From contig CAZJAK010000002.1 in the NCBI GenBank assembly GCA_964543935.1, forward strand, positions 31,148-95,147: a stretch of 64,000 nucleotides of DNA. Direction: 5' to 3'. The notes under the pieces are model-generated. The model was not told where the DNA came from. It ran no database searches and worked only from the letters and a program-made list of their open reading frames with translations. The position numbers and the translations under genes were made by a program. Shown in pieces: positions 8,949 to 17,584 of this stretch. Positions within the stretch are counted from its first letter, which is position 1, and each line of letters opens with the position of its first letter. Origin of the DNA: JAAYDK01 sp964543935 (GTDB lineage: Bacteria; Spirochaetota; Spirochaetia; Sphaerochaetales; Sphaerochaetaceae).

Positions 8949-9584
8949 CTAGCGGTAATAGGCGAGTTTCTTCTCGAACAGGTCGAATCCTTTGGAGACG
9001 ACCCAGTTCATGATGAAGTAAAATACACCGGCCACGAAGATGGGGAAGGTTGAGAATTCGCGGGCTGATGCGTTTTGGGCCACCCTGAACAGCTCGGCTA
9101 CACCGATGGTCTGGGCCAAAGCGGTGTCCTTGACCAACGTGATGACTTCGTTACCCATGGCCGGCAAAATCCGCTTGATCACTTGCGGCATGACGATGCG
9201 GGCGAAGGTCTGGGTTTTGGAGAAGCCCAAGACCGAGGCTGCTTCGTATTGGCCGGTCGCGATGCTTTGGATGCCGCCCCGGTAGATTTCGGCGAAGTAT
9301 GCGGCATAATTGATGACGAAGGCGATGATGACCGCGCTGAAGCGGCCGGTGGAGGCCTTGAAAACGTAATAAGGGGCGAAGTAGACGAACAGAAGCTGCA
9401 AAATCAGCGGGGTCCCCCGCATGATCATGATGTAGAGGTTGACAATCGTCGCAATGGCACGGCTTTTCGCCATGCGCCCCCGGGCAACCAAGAGCCCGAG
9501 GGGCAGGGCGAACAACAGAGTGAGGAAAAATATCGCAAGCGATGTCAAGGTGCCTTCAAGCAACTGCGCCAGCAACGCTCCCAT
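8949..9584 (-). CDS. Polar amino acid ABC transporter, permease
   Basis: A 211-residue inner-membrane permease of the HisM/GlnP type with about five transmembrane helices. It carries the EAA coupling loop around EAASVLGFSKTQTFARIVMPQ, which docks on the ATPase. Only one permease gene is present, so the membrane part is probably a homodimer. It lies nine bases after the binding-protein gene, with GAGGA just upstream of its start. Confidence 0.93.
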   Translation of the reverse strand: MGALLAQLLEGTLTSLAIFFLTLLFALPLGLLVARGRMAKSRAIATIVNLYIMIMRGTPLILQLLFVYFAPYYVFKASTGRFSAVIIAFVINYAAYFAEIYRGGIQSIATGQYEAASVLGFSKTQTFARIVMPQVIKRILPAMGNEVITLVKDTALAQTIGVAELFRVAQNASAREFSTFPIFVAGVFYFIMNWVVSKGFDLFEKKLAYYR

Positions 9585-9593
9585 CGATCATCC

Positions 9594-10400
9594 TCATTTG
9601 CCGACGACGGTGATGTCGGAGCCGAACCATGTCTTCGAGATGGCCGCCATGGTCCCGTCTTTGGCCATCGCGTTGAGGATTTCCTGCACCTTGTCGCGCA
9701 GGGCGTTGTCGTTCTTGCGGAAGCCGACTCCGTACTCCTCGTTGGCCAAGTACTCGTCGATGATCCTGAAGTCCTTCTTGCTGCGGTTGATGTTGTCGGT
9801 GGCGACCATCAGGTCGAGCACCACGGCATCGACACCGCCGACCTCGAGGTCCATCAGGGCGGTCAGGTTGTCCTTCACTTCGACGACTTCTTTCAACGAC
9901 TTGGCGAAATCGGGTGCACCGTACACTGCATCGGCAGCGCTCGAACCGGCTTGGATTCCGACTTTCTTCCCAGCCAAATCCTTGAGGGTTTTATAGGTGC
10001 TGGAGTTCTTGACCACGGCCACTTGGGCGTTGTTGAGGTACGGGTCGGAGAAGTTGAGGTTCTTCTTGCGTTCCTCGGTGATGGTGAAACCGTTCCAGAT
10101 GCAATCGATCTTGCCTGTGTTCAGCTCTTGTTCTTTGGCGTTCCAGTCGATAGGTTGAAGCACCAGTTCCACACCGAGGCGTTTGGTGACTTCTTTAGCG
10201 AGGTCGACGTCGAAACCGACGATCTCGTTCTTCTCATTGCGGTAGCCCATCGGCGGGAAGGAATCGTCCAGACCGAGCACGAACTTGCCCTTGTCGAGGA
10301 CTTTCTTGAGCGACTGGTCGCCCGTCTCTTGCGCCCCTGCGGCGAAAACGACCGAAAACGTCAAACATGCAATGGCCAACAGTGCCAACATCCGTTTCAT
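9594..10400 (-). CDS. Polar amino acid ABC transporter, substrate-binding protein
   Basis: 268 residues, SBP_bac_3 family. An N-terminal secretion signal (MKRMLALLAIACLTFSVVFA) is followed by AGAQETG with no lipobox cysteine, a pattern seen in spirochaete binding proteins. The mature part has the family landmarks PPMGYRNE, VGFDVDLAKEV and the WNAKEQELNTGKIDC region. The ligand cannot be fixed from sequence. I start it at the ATG at 10400, preceded by AAGGGGGC; upstream codons in the same frame run through AT-rich intergenic DNA. First gene of the three-gene operon reading leftward. Confidence 0.92.
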   Translation of the reverse strand: MKRMLALLAIACLTFSVVFAAGAQETGDQSLKKVLDKGKFVLGLDDSFPPMGYRNEKNEIVGFDVDLAKEVTKRLGVELVLQPIDWNAKEQELNTGKIDCIWNGFTITEERKKNLNFSDPYLNNAQVAVVKNSSTYKTLKDLAGKKVGIQAGSSAADAVYGAPDFAKSLKEVVEVKDNLTALMDLEVGGVDAVVLDLMVATDNINRSKKDFRIIDEYLANEEYGVGFRKNDNALRDKVQEILNAMAKDGTMAAISKTWFGSDITVVGK

Positions 10401-10547
10401 AACGTGCCCCCTTGTCGGTGATGCGCACCACGTGCGCGGATGGTTTGGACTATAGGACTTTTTTACGGTTTTGAGAAGCATCGATTGTATAATTATTGAA
10501 TATTTATACATATTGTCGACTCGCGGAGGCAGTGGTGCTCGCTGAGA

Positions 10548-10577
10548 TTGACCGTTTCAACACCGAAATGCTATAGT
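10548..10577 (+). promoter_or_regulatory. Sigma-70 promoter of the OadB-like gene
   Basis: TTGACC (10548-10553), an 18-base spacer and TATAGT (10572-10577). It sits 43 bases before the ATG. It is divergent from the amino acid importer; the 219-base intergenic stretch between them is AT-rich around 10480-10515. Confidence 0.6.
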
Positions 10578-10619
10578 CGGACCCGTCACGTCTCTTCCTC
10601 ATCACAGGAGGTTTTCCGT

Positions 10620-11759
10620 ATGGATTTCTTGATCCGTGGTTTCGCCGCCACTACCTGGCAGCAACTCGTCATGTACGTCATCGGTGCCCTGCTCATCTAC
10701 TTGGCCATCGGCAAGAAGCTTGAACCGGCCTTGTTGTTGCCGATGGGCTTTGGAGCCATTTTGGTCAACATCCCGTTTTCCGGGGCGCTCACCCAAGTCA
10801 TGGAGGGCATCGGAGAAGTACATGGGATTCTCGAGTGGCTCTTTCAAGTCGGTATCGAGACCTCCGAGGCTTTCCCGCTGTTGTTGTTCATCGGTATCGG
10901 GGCGATGATCGATTTCGGCCCGCTGTTGAGCAATCCCAAACTCATCCTGTTCGGGGCGGCCGCCCAATTTGGCATTTTCGCCACCATCACCTGTGCCGCT
11001 TTGCTTGGTTTCCCGTTGAAGGATGCCGCTTCGATCGGCATCATCGGTGCTGCCGACGGCCCCACCTCGATTTTGGTCTCGCAAGTCCTCAAGAGCAATT
11101 ATGTCGGGCCGATCGCGGTTGCCGCCTATTCCTACATGGCCTTGGTTCCGATCATCCAACCGTTCGCCATCAAGTTGGTGACCACGAAGAAAGAACGGTC
11201 CATCCGCATGCCTTACAGTCCCAAGAATGTCTCGCGCATGGCCCGCTTGTTGTTCCCCATCGTGGTGACGCTGGTGGCCGGTTATGTCGCGCCGGCCTCG
11301 GTCAGTCTGGTCGGCCTGTTGATGTTCGGCAACCTCATCCGTGAATGTGGCGTGCTTGGTTCGTTGTCGGAAACAGCCCAGAACGTCTTGGCCAACTTGA
11401 TCACCCTCTTGTTGGGCATCACGATCGCGGCTTCGATGAAAGCCGACCGATTCGTCCAAGTGCAGACGTTGATGATCATGGCGCTCGGATTGCTGGCATT
11501 CGTATTCGATTCGATCGCCGGAGTCTTGTTCGCCAAATTCTTGAACCTGTTTTCCAAGAACAAGGTCAACCCGATGGTGGGGGCGGCCGGCATTTCGGCT
11601 TTCCCGATGTCGGCCCGCGTTGTCCAGCGGATGGGCCAAGAAGCCGATTCGCAGAACCATCTGTTGATGCATGCCGTCGGTGCCAATGTCGCCGGGCAAA
11701 TCGCTTCGGTCATCGCCGGCGGAGTCATCCTGGGCCTCGTTCCCGGCATGCTGGCATAA
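10620..11759 (+). CDS. Sodium-pumping decarboxylase beta subunit (OadB/MmdB/GcdB family)
   Basis: A 379-residue membrane protein of the beta subunit family that couples decarboxylation of a biotin-bound carboxyl group to sodium export. Family landmarks include GIGAMIDFGPLL, GAADGPTSI, YMALVPIIQP and NPMVGAAGISAFPMSARVVQ, with about nine to eleven membrane spans. CAGGAGG at 10606-10612 fixes the start. A 45-residue OadG-like gene follows after 12 bases, but no carboxyltransferase (OadA) or biotin carrier gene is in the window. The substrate, oxaloacetate, methylmalonyl-CoA or glutaconyl-CoA, is therefore unknown. Confidence 0.88.
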   Translation: MDFLIRGFAATTWQQLVMYVIGALLIYLAIGKKLEPALLLPMGFGAILVNIPFSGALTQVMEGIGEVHGILEWLFQVGIETSEAFPLLLFIGIGAMIDFGPLLSNPKLILFGAAAQFGIFATITCAALLGFPLKDAASIGIIGAADGPTSILVSQVLKSNYVGPIAVAAYSYMALVPIIQPFAIKLVTTKKERSIRMPYSPKNVSRMARLLFPIVVTLVAGYVAPASVSLVGLLMFGNLIRECGVLGSLSETAQNVLANLITLLLGITIAASMKADRFVQVQTLMIMALGLLAFVFDSIAGVLFAKFLNLFSKNKVNPMVGAAGISAFPMSARVVQRMGQEADSQNHLLMHAVGANVAGQIASVIAGGVILGLVPGMLA

Positions 11760-11771
11760 GGAGAAAACATA

Positions 11772-11909
11772 ATGGAAGTCGTCAAACAATCACTTACATT
11801 GATGTGGCAAGGCATGCTGGCGATCTTCGTCGTCATCTTCGCCATTTACCTGATCCTGTTGGCTTTCCCCAAGTTGTTCAAGAACGGCAACGGCAAGAAA
11901 CAGAACTGA
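11772..11909 (+). CDS. Tiny OadG-like membrane subunit
   Basis: A 45-residue protein with one hydrophobic helix (about residues 14-32, MLAIFVVIFAIYLILLAFP) and a basic tail rich in Lys and Asn. This is the architecture of the small gamma subunit that links the alpha and beta parts of sodium-pumping decarboxylases. It begins 12 bases after oadB with AAGGAG upstream, and a strong terminator follows 20 bases after its stop. Usual OadG proteins are about 80-100 residues, so this is a minimal form without the zinc-binding C-terminal region. Similarity is by position and topology rather than by specific motif. Confidence 0.65.
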   Translation: MEVVKQSLTLMWQGMLAIFVVIFAIYLILLAFPKLFKNGNGKKQN

Positions 11910-11928
11910 ACGTAAGCAGCGTTGCATC

Positions 11929-11962
11929 AAGGACCGCACTCCAGGTAGGATGCGGTCCTTTA
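11929..11962 (+). terminator. Rho-independent terminator after oadBG
   Basis: AAGGACCGCA (11929-11938) pairs perfectly with TGCGGTCCTT (11951-11960) around a 12-base loop, and a T-rich stretch follows. It closes the two-gene oadB-oadG unit. Confidence 0.8.
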
Positions 11963-11987
11963 CATTTTCCGGACTTTCGTCTACCAT

Positions 11988-12036
11988 CGACAACCAACGG
12001 AGGCCTTCCGGTTGCTTAAGGGCAATCCGGTTGTCG
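11988..12036 (+). promoter_or_regulatory. Nested, mutually exclusive inverted repeats in the leader of the PTS gene
   Basis: CGACAACC (11988-11995) is the exact complement of GGTTGTCG (12029-12036). Inside it, CCGGTTGC (12008-12015) pairs with GCAATCCGG (12022-12030, one bulged T). Both pairings need the GG at 12029-12030, so the two folds compete. This resembles an operator or an RNA switch 34 bases before the PTS gene. No T-run follows. Confidence 0.4.
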
Positions 12037-12069
12037 AAGTCATCCGAATTTCTACTCAAGGAGATTCCC

Positions 12070-13125
12070 ATGGCTGACACAGAAGTCTTCACGCCCAGTA
12101 TTCCCAAAAAACCAGCTTCAACCAAAATTTCGCAGTGGGTCGTTAAAATCCTCGACGGTATGGCGCGCGGTCTGTTCGCATCGCTCATCATCGGGCTGAT
12201 CATCAAACAGATCGGCACCTACAGCGGCATCGTGTTGTTGCAACGCTTCGGCCAAACCGCCCAATACATGATGGGACCGGCCATCGGAGTGGGAGTGGCC
12301 TATGCCATCGGCGCTCCGGCATTGGGGATTTTCGCCAGCGCCGCCACCGGTGCAGTCGGTGCCGGAACAATCGTGTTCGACAGTGCCATGAAAGCCACTC
12401 TTGCGATCGGCGAGCCGGTCGGTGCTTTGGTGGCCGCATTGGTGGGGGCCTTTGCAGCCCGTTTGATTGCCGGCAAGACGAAGGTGGACATCCTGCTCGT
12501 CCCGTTGGCGACCATCGTCTGTGGTGCGTTGGTGGGTGTTTTCCTTGCTCCAGCAATCGCGGCGATGATGCGGGCCATCGGTGCGTTCGTCAATTCGTTG
12601 ACGACGCTCTATCCCATTCCGATGGGGATTTTGGTTTCTGTTGTGGTCGGCATCATCCTGACGCTTCCAATCAGCAGCGCCGCCATCTGCATCTCGCTGG
12701 GCATCAGCGGGCTTGCTGCCGGAGCCGCAACAGTGGGGTGTTGCGCCCAGATGATCGGTTTCGCCTTCGCCAGTTACAAGGATAACGGCATCGGGGGGCT
12801 GGTCAGCCAAGGCTTGGGCACTTCGATGATCCAGATGCCCAACATCGTGCGCAACTGGCGTATCTGGATTCCTGCCACATTGACTGCCGCGATTCTCGGG
12901 CCGTTCGCCACCACCGTCTTCCAGATGGAAAACAACCCGGCCGGGGCCGGCATGGGAACCAGTGGTCTGGTGGGCCAGTTCAACACCTTGGCTGTGATGG
13001 GACCACAATCGTGGTGGAAAATCCTGCTGCTGCACTTTGTTTTGCCGGCAGTATTGGCCGCATTGATCGCTGCATTCATGCGGGCCAAGGGGTGGATTAA
13101 AACTGGAGACATGAAGCTGGCCTGA
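12070..13125 (+). CDS. PTS-type membrane protein, EIIC_2 / PfoR-like family
   Basis: A 351-residue protein with about eight to ten membrane spans, resembling the PTS_EIIC_2 family that includes the PfoR regulator of clostridia. Typical stretches are GLFASLIIGLIIKQIG, GAPALGIFASAATGAVGAGT and the central CISLGISGLAAGAATVGCCAQM. AAGGAG sits seven bases before the ATG at 12070. No IIA, IIB, HPr or EI gene is nearby, so whether it transports a sugar through the phosphotransferase system or acts otherwise is open. It stands alone between a terminator and the DtxR-type regulator. Confidence 0.72.
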   Translation: MADTEVFTPSIPKKPASTKISQWVVKILDGMARGLFASLIIGLIIKQIGTYSGIVLLQRFGQTAQYMMGPAIGVGVAYAIGAPALGIFASAATGAVGAGTIVFDSAMKATLAIGEPVGALVAALVGAFAARLIAGKTKVDILLVPLATIVCGALVGVFLAPAIAAMMRAIGAFVNSLTTLYPIPMGILVSVVVGIILTLPISSAAICISLGISGLAAGAATVGCCAQMIGFAFASYKDNGIGGLVSQGLGTSMIQMPNIVRNWRIWIPATLTAAILGPFATTVFQMENNPAGAGMGTSGLVGQFNTLAVMGPQSWWKILLLHFVLPAVLAALIAAFMRAKGWIKTGDMKLA

Positions 13126-13211
13126 TAGCTCCTTTTGCCTTTTGTTGCGTTCCACGGCCCATCATGCTACGATGTCCTTATGCCCGCGACGGGCTCTGGT
13201 GGAGGAAAGGC

Positions 13212-13586
13212 ATGAGGCAGTCTGGCGAGGATTATCTGGAGGCGGTGCTCAGCCTCGAGCAGGAGCATAAAGCGGTGCGCCTTACCGATGTGGCTGCCAA
13301 ACTCGGTGTGACCAAGCCCAGCGTGAACCGGGCCATGAAACTCTTGCAGAACGACGGATACATACATCAAGAAACCTACGGGACTATTGAACTCACTCCC
13401 AAGGGCCGTTTGAAGGCGGCTCAGGTCTACCGTCGCCACCGGGTCCTCACCCTGTTCCTTGGCGAGATTTTAGGAGTCGATGGGAAAACGGCCGAGGAAG
13501 ACGCCTGTCGGATGGAGCATGTGCTCAGCTCCGAGACGATGGAACGTTTGGCGGCCTTTGTCGAAGAGAGCAAAACTGCTCCATGA
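13212..13586 (+). CDS. DtxR/MntR-family metal-dependent repressor
   Basis: A 124-residue DNA-binding regulator. A winged helix-turn-helix (residues 20-60, TDVAAKLGVTKPSVNRAMKLL) is followed by the metal-binding dimerisation helices. Aligned with Bacillus MntR, Asp7 and Glu10 match D8/E11, His76 matches H77 and Glu102-His103 match E102-H103. The MntR Glu99 position, however, holds Cys99, as in iron-sensing DtxR (ACRxEH). The metal it senses is therefore uncertain. GGAGG (13201-13205) precedes the start. It lacks the SH3-like third domain of long DtxR proteins. No metal transporter lies beside it. Confidence 0.82.
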   Translation: MRQSGEDYLEAVLSLEQEHKAVRLTDVAAKLGVTKPSVNRAMKLLQNDGYIHQETYGTIELTPKGRLKAAQVYRRHRVLTLFLGEILGVDGKTAEEDACRMEHVLSSETMERLAAFVEESKTAP

Positions 13587-13669
13587 TTGGCAAAATCGTT
13601 CACTTGCATTCCCGGACTGGCAATGAGAAAATAGGGAAGAAAGTATCTTTTCATTGAGGAGGTAACGAC

Positions 13670-14962
13670 ATGAAAAAGACTCTGTTCGCGCTCTTCGTCC
13701 TCACGATCCTGCTGGTCCCCATGTTTGCTCAAGGGACTCAGGAACCACAAGGCCCGATCACGTTGCAGTTCTGGACCCACGAGGACCCCAACCGCACCAG
13801 GATTGAGGAACGCTACATCAAGGAATTCGAGGCAGCCAATCCGAACATCAAGATTGAACGCACGACCCAGGCCGCCACGAAGATCATCGAATTGGTCCAG
13901 ACCGCCTTCGCAGCGAATTCTGGCCCGGACATCTTCAACCTTTCGATCGAGGACGAGTATGCCTACATCGCTAACGGGCGGGTTGCCCCGGTCAACGCCA
14001 AAGCGGCCGGTTATGCCAGCCAGCAGGCCCTCGAAGATGCCTACATGGAAGGTTTCCTCGATCCAGTCAAGGTCGACGGCAAGTTGTATGGATTGCCGCT
14101 TGAGCTGACCAACTGGTGCATTTTCGTCAACAAGAAGGTCTTCCGCTCGGCCGGTCTCGATCCTGAAAAGGATTATCCCAAGACATGGGAAGACATGGTC
14201 ACCATCTCGCAGAAGCTTGTCATCCGCAATGGAGACATTCTGGTCCGGCGCGGTTTTGACTTCCGTTATCCGTACTATTTGGTCGCATTCGTGCCGATGG
14301 TCGAGCAGTTGGGCGGAAAACTAGTCAGCGATGACGGCAAGGAAGCCATCGTCGGTGAAGAAGCTTGGCTCAAGTTCCTCCGCTTCATGCAGGCGTGGGG
14401 GCCGAGCGGGTTGAACCTCGGTTCTCCCACCTACAAGAATGCCCGTTCGTTGTTCAACAAGGACAACAACGACATCGCGATGGCCACCACCGGATTGTAC
14501 CAGGAAGGACGCATCAAAGCTGAGAATCCGACCTTCTACAACAGTGGTGAATGGATGGTCGTGCCGTTCCCGGTCTTCAAGGATGCGGTCAAAGATGTCG
14601 CGGCTTGTTATTACGGGCACTACTACATGGTCAACGCCCAAAGCAGCAAGGCCGAACAGGAAGCTGCTTGGAAGTTCATCGGTTACATGCTGAGCCATGG
14701 CGAGGAGTACCTGACCGAGGTCGCCCTCATCCAGCCAACCAAGAAGCTGATGAATTCGGACGTCTACAAGAGCCAACCCTTCTCGGATGTCTTCACCAAG
14801 GACTTCCAGCGCGGGCACATCGTCTACTACGGCAAGAACAGCTCCGAACTGCAGACCCTCATCCGCACTGCGGTAGAGTCGGTCATGCTCAGTGGAGTCA
14901 CTCCTGAAAAGGCTCTGGCCACCCTGAAGGCTGCTGCCCAAGAACTGATTGACGAGCAGTAG
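13670..14962 (+). CDS. Sugar ABC transporter, substrate-binding protein (family 1)
   Basis: A 430-residue periplasmic protein of the SBP_bac_1 (MalE/UgpB) family. A signal peptide (MKKTLFALFVLTILLVPMFA) precedes QGTQEPQ with no lipobox cysteine. The mature protein begins ITLQFWTHEDPNRTRIEERY, the standard first strand of this family. GAGGAGG lies just before the ATG. It leads a three-gene importer followed by two permeases, but no ATPase is present, so a shared MsmK/UgpC-type ATPase elsewhere must serve it. The sugar is unknown. Confidence 0.92.
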   Translation: MKKTLFALFVLTILLVPMFAQGTQEPQGPITLQFWTHEDPNRTRIEERYIKEFEAANPNIKIERTTQAATKIIELVQTAFAANSGPDIFNLSIEDEYAYIANGRVAPVNAKAAGYASQQALEDAYMEGFLDPVKVDGKLYGLPLELTNWCIFVNKKVFRSAGLDPEKDYPKTWEDMVTISQKLVIRNGDILVRRGFDFRYPYYLVAFVPMVEQLGGKLVSDDGKEAIVGEEAWLKFLRFMQAWGPSGLNLGSPTYKNARSLFNKDNNDIAMATTGLYQEGRIKAENPTFYNSGEWMVVPFPVFKDAVKDVAACYYGHYYMVNAQSSKAEQEAAWKFIGYMLSHGEEYLTEVALIQPTKKLMNSDVYKSQPFSDVFTKDFQRGHIVYYGKNSSELQTLIRTAVESVMLSGVTPEKALATLKAAAQELIDEQ

Positions 14963-14972
14963 ACTCTGTTTT

Positions 14973-15026
14973 CCAATCCATCCTCGTGCCGGTACCCTTG
15001 AGGTCCCGGCCGAGGATTGGTTTTCT
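14973..15026 (+). terminator. Intercistronic hairpin with T-run (leaky attenuator)
   Basis: The left arm (14973-14992, with bulges of 4 and 1) pairs over 15 base pairs with 15006-15020, ending CGAGGATTGG, and TTTTCT follows. It lies between the binding-protein and permease genes. This is the usual place for a partial terminator or 3' stabiliser that keeps the binding protein in excess. Confidence 0.7.
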
Positions 15027-15040
15027 AAGAAGGTGATACC

Positions 15041-15976
15041 ATGAAAAACACACCCACTGTGAAACGGAAGAAGGCCTACATCGGCATTGAGAGAATCGAG
15101 GCCAGATGGGGGCTTGCCTTCACCATACCCGCCATCATCTTCTTCGCTGTGTTCAGTTTTTATCCGATCATCAATGCCTTTGTCACCAGTCTGTTCGATA
15201 AACGGACCCTTTCGCTAGCCGCCCCGAAATTTGTGGGGATAGGCAATTATTCCTACATCTTCCAGTCGGCTGATTTCTGGAACTCGATCAGGGCGACCTT
15301 CATATTCACCCTTGGAACGTTCGTTCCGATGGTGGTGTTGAGCCTGTTGTTGGCAGTGTTCATGATGATGGTGCGCAACACCAAGGTGAGGGGTTTTTTC
15401 CAAATCGCCTATTACACCCCCGCGGTGATCTCGTCTGTCGTCGCTGCGGCCATCTGGATGTTGATTTTCGACCCCCGCGGGCTGGCCAACCAATGGGTCA
15501 ATGTGGTTATGAATACTCCGGGTACTGATCACAAGTGGCTGGCCGATGCCGTCATGGTTCAGTTTTCCACAATGATCATCTACTTTTGGAAATACATCGG
15601 TTACTTTGTCGTATTGTTCATCACCGGTTTGGCATCGATCCCGCCGACCATCTTCGAAGCGGCCACCATCGACGGTTCCAACCGTTGGAACACATTCTGG
15701 CGCATCACGTTGCCGTTGCTCAAGCCGACGGTGGTGTTGGTCTCCATCATGGCCATGCTGCAGTGCCTGAAGACCTTCAGCACCCAATATCTGTTGATGC
15801 AGGGGGGGGCCCCGCGCGATCCGATCAATGTCATCACCATGAACATCTACACGACCGGTATCCGCAACCAGCGCATCGGGCGGGCCAGTGCGATGAGTAT
15901 CGTGTTGTTCTTGATCATGCTGTTGTTCACATGGCTGCAATTCAGGACTTCCAAGACCGAGGAAGTGGAATATTAA
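15041..15976 (+). CDS. Sugar ABC transporter, permease 1
   Basis: A 311-residue MalF/UgpA-type permease with six predicted membrane helices. The first starts near residue 22 (AFTIPAIIFFAVFSFYPII). The EAA loop is EAATIDGSNRWNTFWRITLPLLKP. AAGGTG precedes its ATG. It sits between the binding-protein gene and the second permease, which starts 11 bases after its stop. Confidence 0.92.
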   Translation: MKNTPTVKRKKAYIGIERIEARWGLAFTIPAIIFFAVFSFYPIINAFVTSLFDKRTLSLAAPKFVGIGNYSYIFQSADFWNSIRATFIFTLGTFVPMVVLSLLLAVFMMMVRNTKVRGFFQIAYYTPAVISSVVAAAIWMLIFDPRGLANQWVNVVMNTPGTDHKWLADAVMVQFSTMIIYFWKYIGYFVVLFITGLASIPPTIFEAATIDGSNRWNTFWRITLPLLKPTVVLVSIMAMLQCLKTFSTQYLLMQGGAPRDPINVITMNIYTTGIRNQRIGRASAMSIVLFLIMLLFTWLQFRTSKTEEVEY

Positions 15977-15987
15977 GGAGGAGACGG

Positions 15988-16860
15988 ATGCAAGAGCAAT
16001 CGACTGCCGTGACTGAAGACCGCAAACGTTTCCCCTGGATGACCTTGGTGAGTTGGTTTATTCTCATTGTGGTGCTCGTGTTCACATTGATGCCGCTGTT
16101 GTTCATGGTTACGGCCTCGTTCATGACCAGCAAGCAAATCGTGCGCATGCCCTTCAGTTGGATCCCTGAGGGGATCTACTTCGACAATTATCTCAAGGCC
16201 TTGCGCGGAAACGACATGGCTTGGACTCTCCCACGCAACGTGTTCAACTCTTTGGTAGTATCGATCACCGTGGCCGTCACGACCGTGTTGATTGCCTCGA
16301 TCACTGGTTATGGCATAGCCAAGTTCAAGTTCAGGGGCCGCAACTTGATTTTCATGGCGATCATGGCCACCATGATGATCCCTTTCGAAGCCATCATGAT
16401 CCCGTTGTACATGGTCGCTACCGGACTGGGATTGCAGGATTCCTATATGGGGTTGATCCTTCCGTTCTTGGTCAGCGCATTCGGGGTGTTCCAGATGCGC
16501 CAGTACTTGACAACCTTCCCGAGTGAATTCCTCGATGCCTCGCGGGTCGACGGCCTGAACGAATTCAGGATCTTTTGGCAGATCGTTTTCCCCAACTGCG
16601 CCCCTGTCATCGCGACACTGGGCATCCTTTCCTTCCGCGGGCAATGGGACAACCTGTTGTGGCCGTTGCTGGTCACCCAGACGGAGAAAATGAAAACCAT
16701 TCCATTGTACATCACCAAGTTCTCCGAGGAGAAACTCACCGATGAGGGGGCCATGATGGCCGTCGCGATGATCGCCAGCATCCCCATGTTTTTGTTGTTC
16801 GGATTCCTTTCCAAGTACTTCCTTGGTGGAGCAGCCGTCTACGAGTCAAGAAAGGGTTGA
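15988..16860 (+). CDS. Sugar ABC transporter, permease 2
   Basis: A 290-residue MalG/UgpE-type permease. Six membrane helices and the EAA loop (DASRVDGLNEFRIFWQIVFP) are recognisable. AAGGAGGAG at 15975-15983 lies directly before the ATG at 15988, so the stop codon of permease 1 overlaps the ribosome site. It pairs with permease 1 as a heterodimer. The next gene begins one base after its stop. Confidence 0.92.
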   Translation: MQEQSTAVTEDRKRFPWMTLVSWFILIVVLVFTLMPLLFMVTASFMTSKQIVRMPFSWIPEGIYFDNYLKALRGNDMAWTLPRNVFNSLVVSITVAVTTVLIASITGYGIAKFKFRGRNLIFMAIMATMMIPFEAIMIPLYMVATGLGLQDSYMGLILPFLVSAFGVFQMRQYLTTFPSEFLDASRVDGLNEFRIFWQIVFPNCAPVIATLGILSFRGQWDNLLWPLLVTQTEKMKTIPLYITKFSEEKLTDEGAMMAVAMIASIPMFLLFGFLSKYFLGGAAVYESRKG

Positions 16861-16861
16861 T

Positions 16862-17494
16862 ATGAACGAAATCCACACGCAGCGAGGGCGTGGTCCGTTG
16901 GACCGCACCCTCTGTTTGTTCGACATGGGCAATGTGGTGGTGCGCAACGTCACCACGATGGAGAAGATCGCCGATCACTACCGGTTGCCGTTCGCCGAGT
17001 TGTTGGAAGATTACAAGAAGTATGAATTCCCGTTGATGGATGGCTCAATCCCGTCAGAGGTGTATTGGAAGCATGCCGAGGGCCGCTTCGGGATCAAAGT
17101 GCATGGCGACCCCTTGGCTGATTTCTTCCATCCGGTCTGGAATCCCCCTGTCGTCGAGCTCATCGGATGGTTGCGCTCGTTGGGCAAACGGATCGTGTGC
17201 GCCTCCAACACCTACGCCCCCCATTGGAAGATTCTGCAGGAGCAGGGATTTCTGGCGGTATTCGATCAAGTGTATGCATCGCACGAACTGGGGGTCACCA
17301 AGCCGAGCCGGCAATTCTTCGAACGAATTTTGGAAGCAGAAAAAGCCACTGCCGAACAAGCCTGTTTCGTCGACGACTATCTTGAAAACATCGTTGCTGC
17401 CGAGCGGGTGGGCATCCTGTCGTGTCATTACAGCGATGGTGAGGGCCTCTTGGCTGATCGGCGCTTGGCTAATTTTTTTGGATTTGCACCATAA
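16862..17494 (+). CDS. HAD-superfamily phosphatase (YihX-like)
   Basis: A 210-residue cytoplasmic hydrolase. Motif I is FDMGNVVV: the nucleophile Asp is present, and the second Asp of the classic DxD is Gly, as in the YihX group of sugar-phosphate phosphatases (FDLGNV). Motif II appears as CASNTY, the Lys in TKPS, and motif III as FVDDYLENI. It starts one base after the permease stop, so it is probably part of the sugar importer operon. It may dephosphorylate a sugar phosphate made from the imported sugar, but the substrate is inferred from family only. Confidence 0.8.
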   Translation: MNEIHTQRGRGPLDRTLCLFDMGNVVVRNVTTMEKIADHYRLPFAELLEDYKKYEFPLMDGSIPSEVYWKHAEGRFGIKVHGDPLADFFHPVWNPPVVELIGWLRSLGKRIVCASNTYAPHWKILQEQGFLAVFDQVYASHELGVTKPSRQFFERILEAEKATAEQACFVDDYLENIVAAERVGILSCHYSDGEGLLADRRLANFFGFAP

Positions 17495-17584
17495 AATCCT
17501 TTACCGAATCTTTACCGCGCCTTCACGGTGTGTTTCCATGATGGTGTGATGCTAAGGCAACACACGCCAAGGAGGCGCACCGTC

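Noticed and set aside
9075..10421. A 448-codon plus-strand frame opposite the amino acid binding protein and permease
   Set aside because: Antisense shadow rich in Asp, Gly and His, without family similarity.
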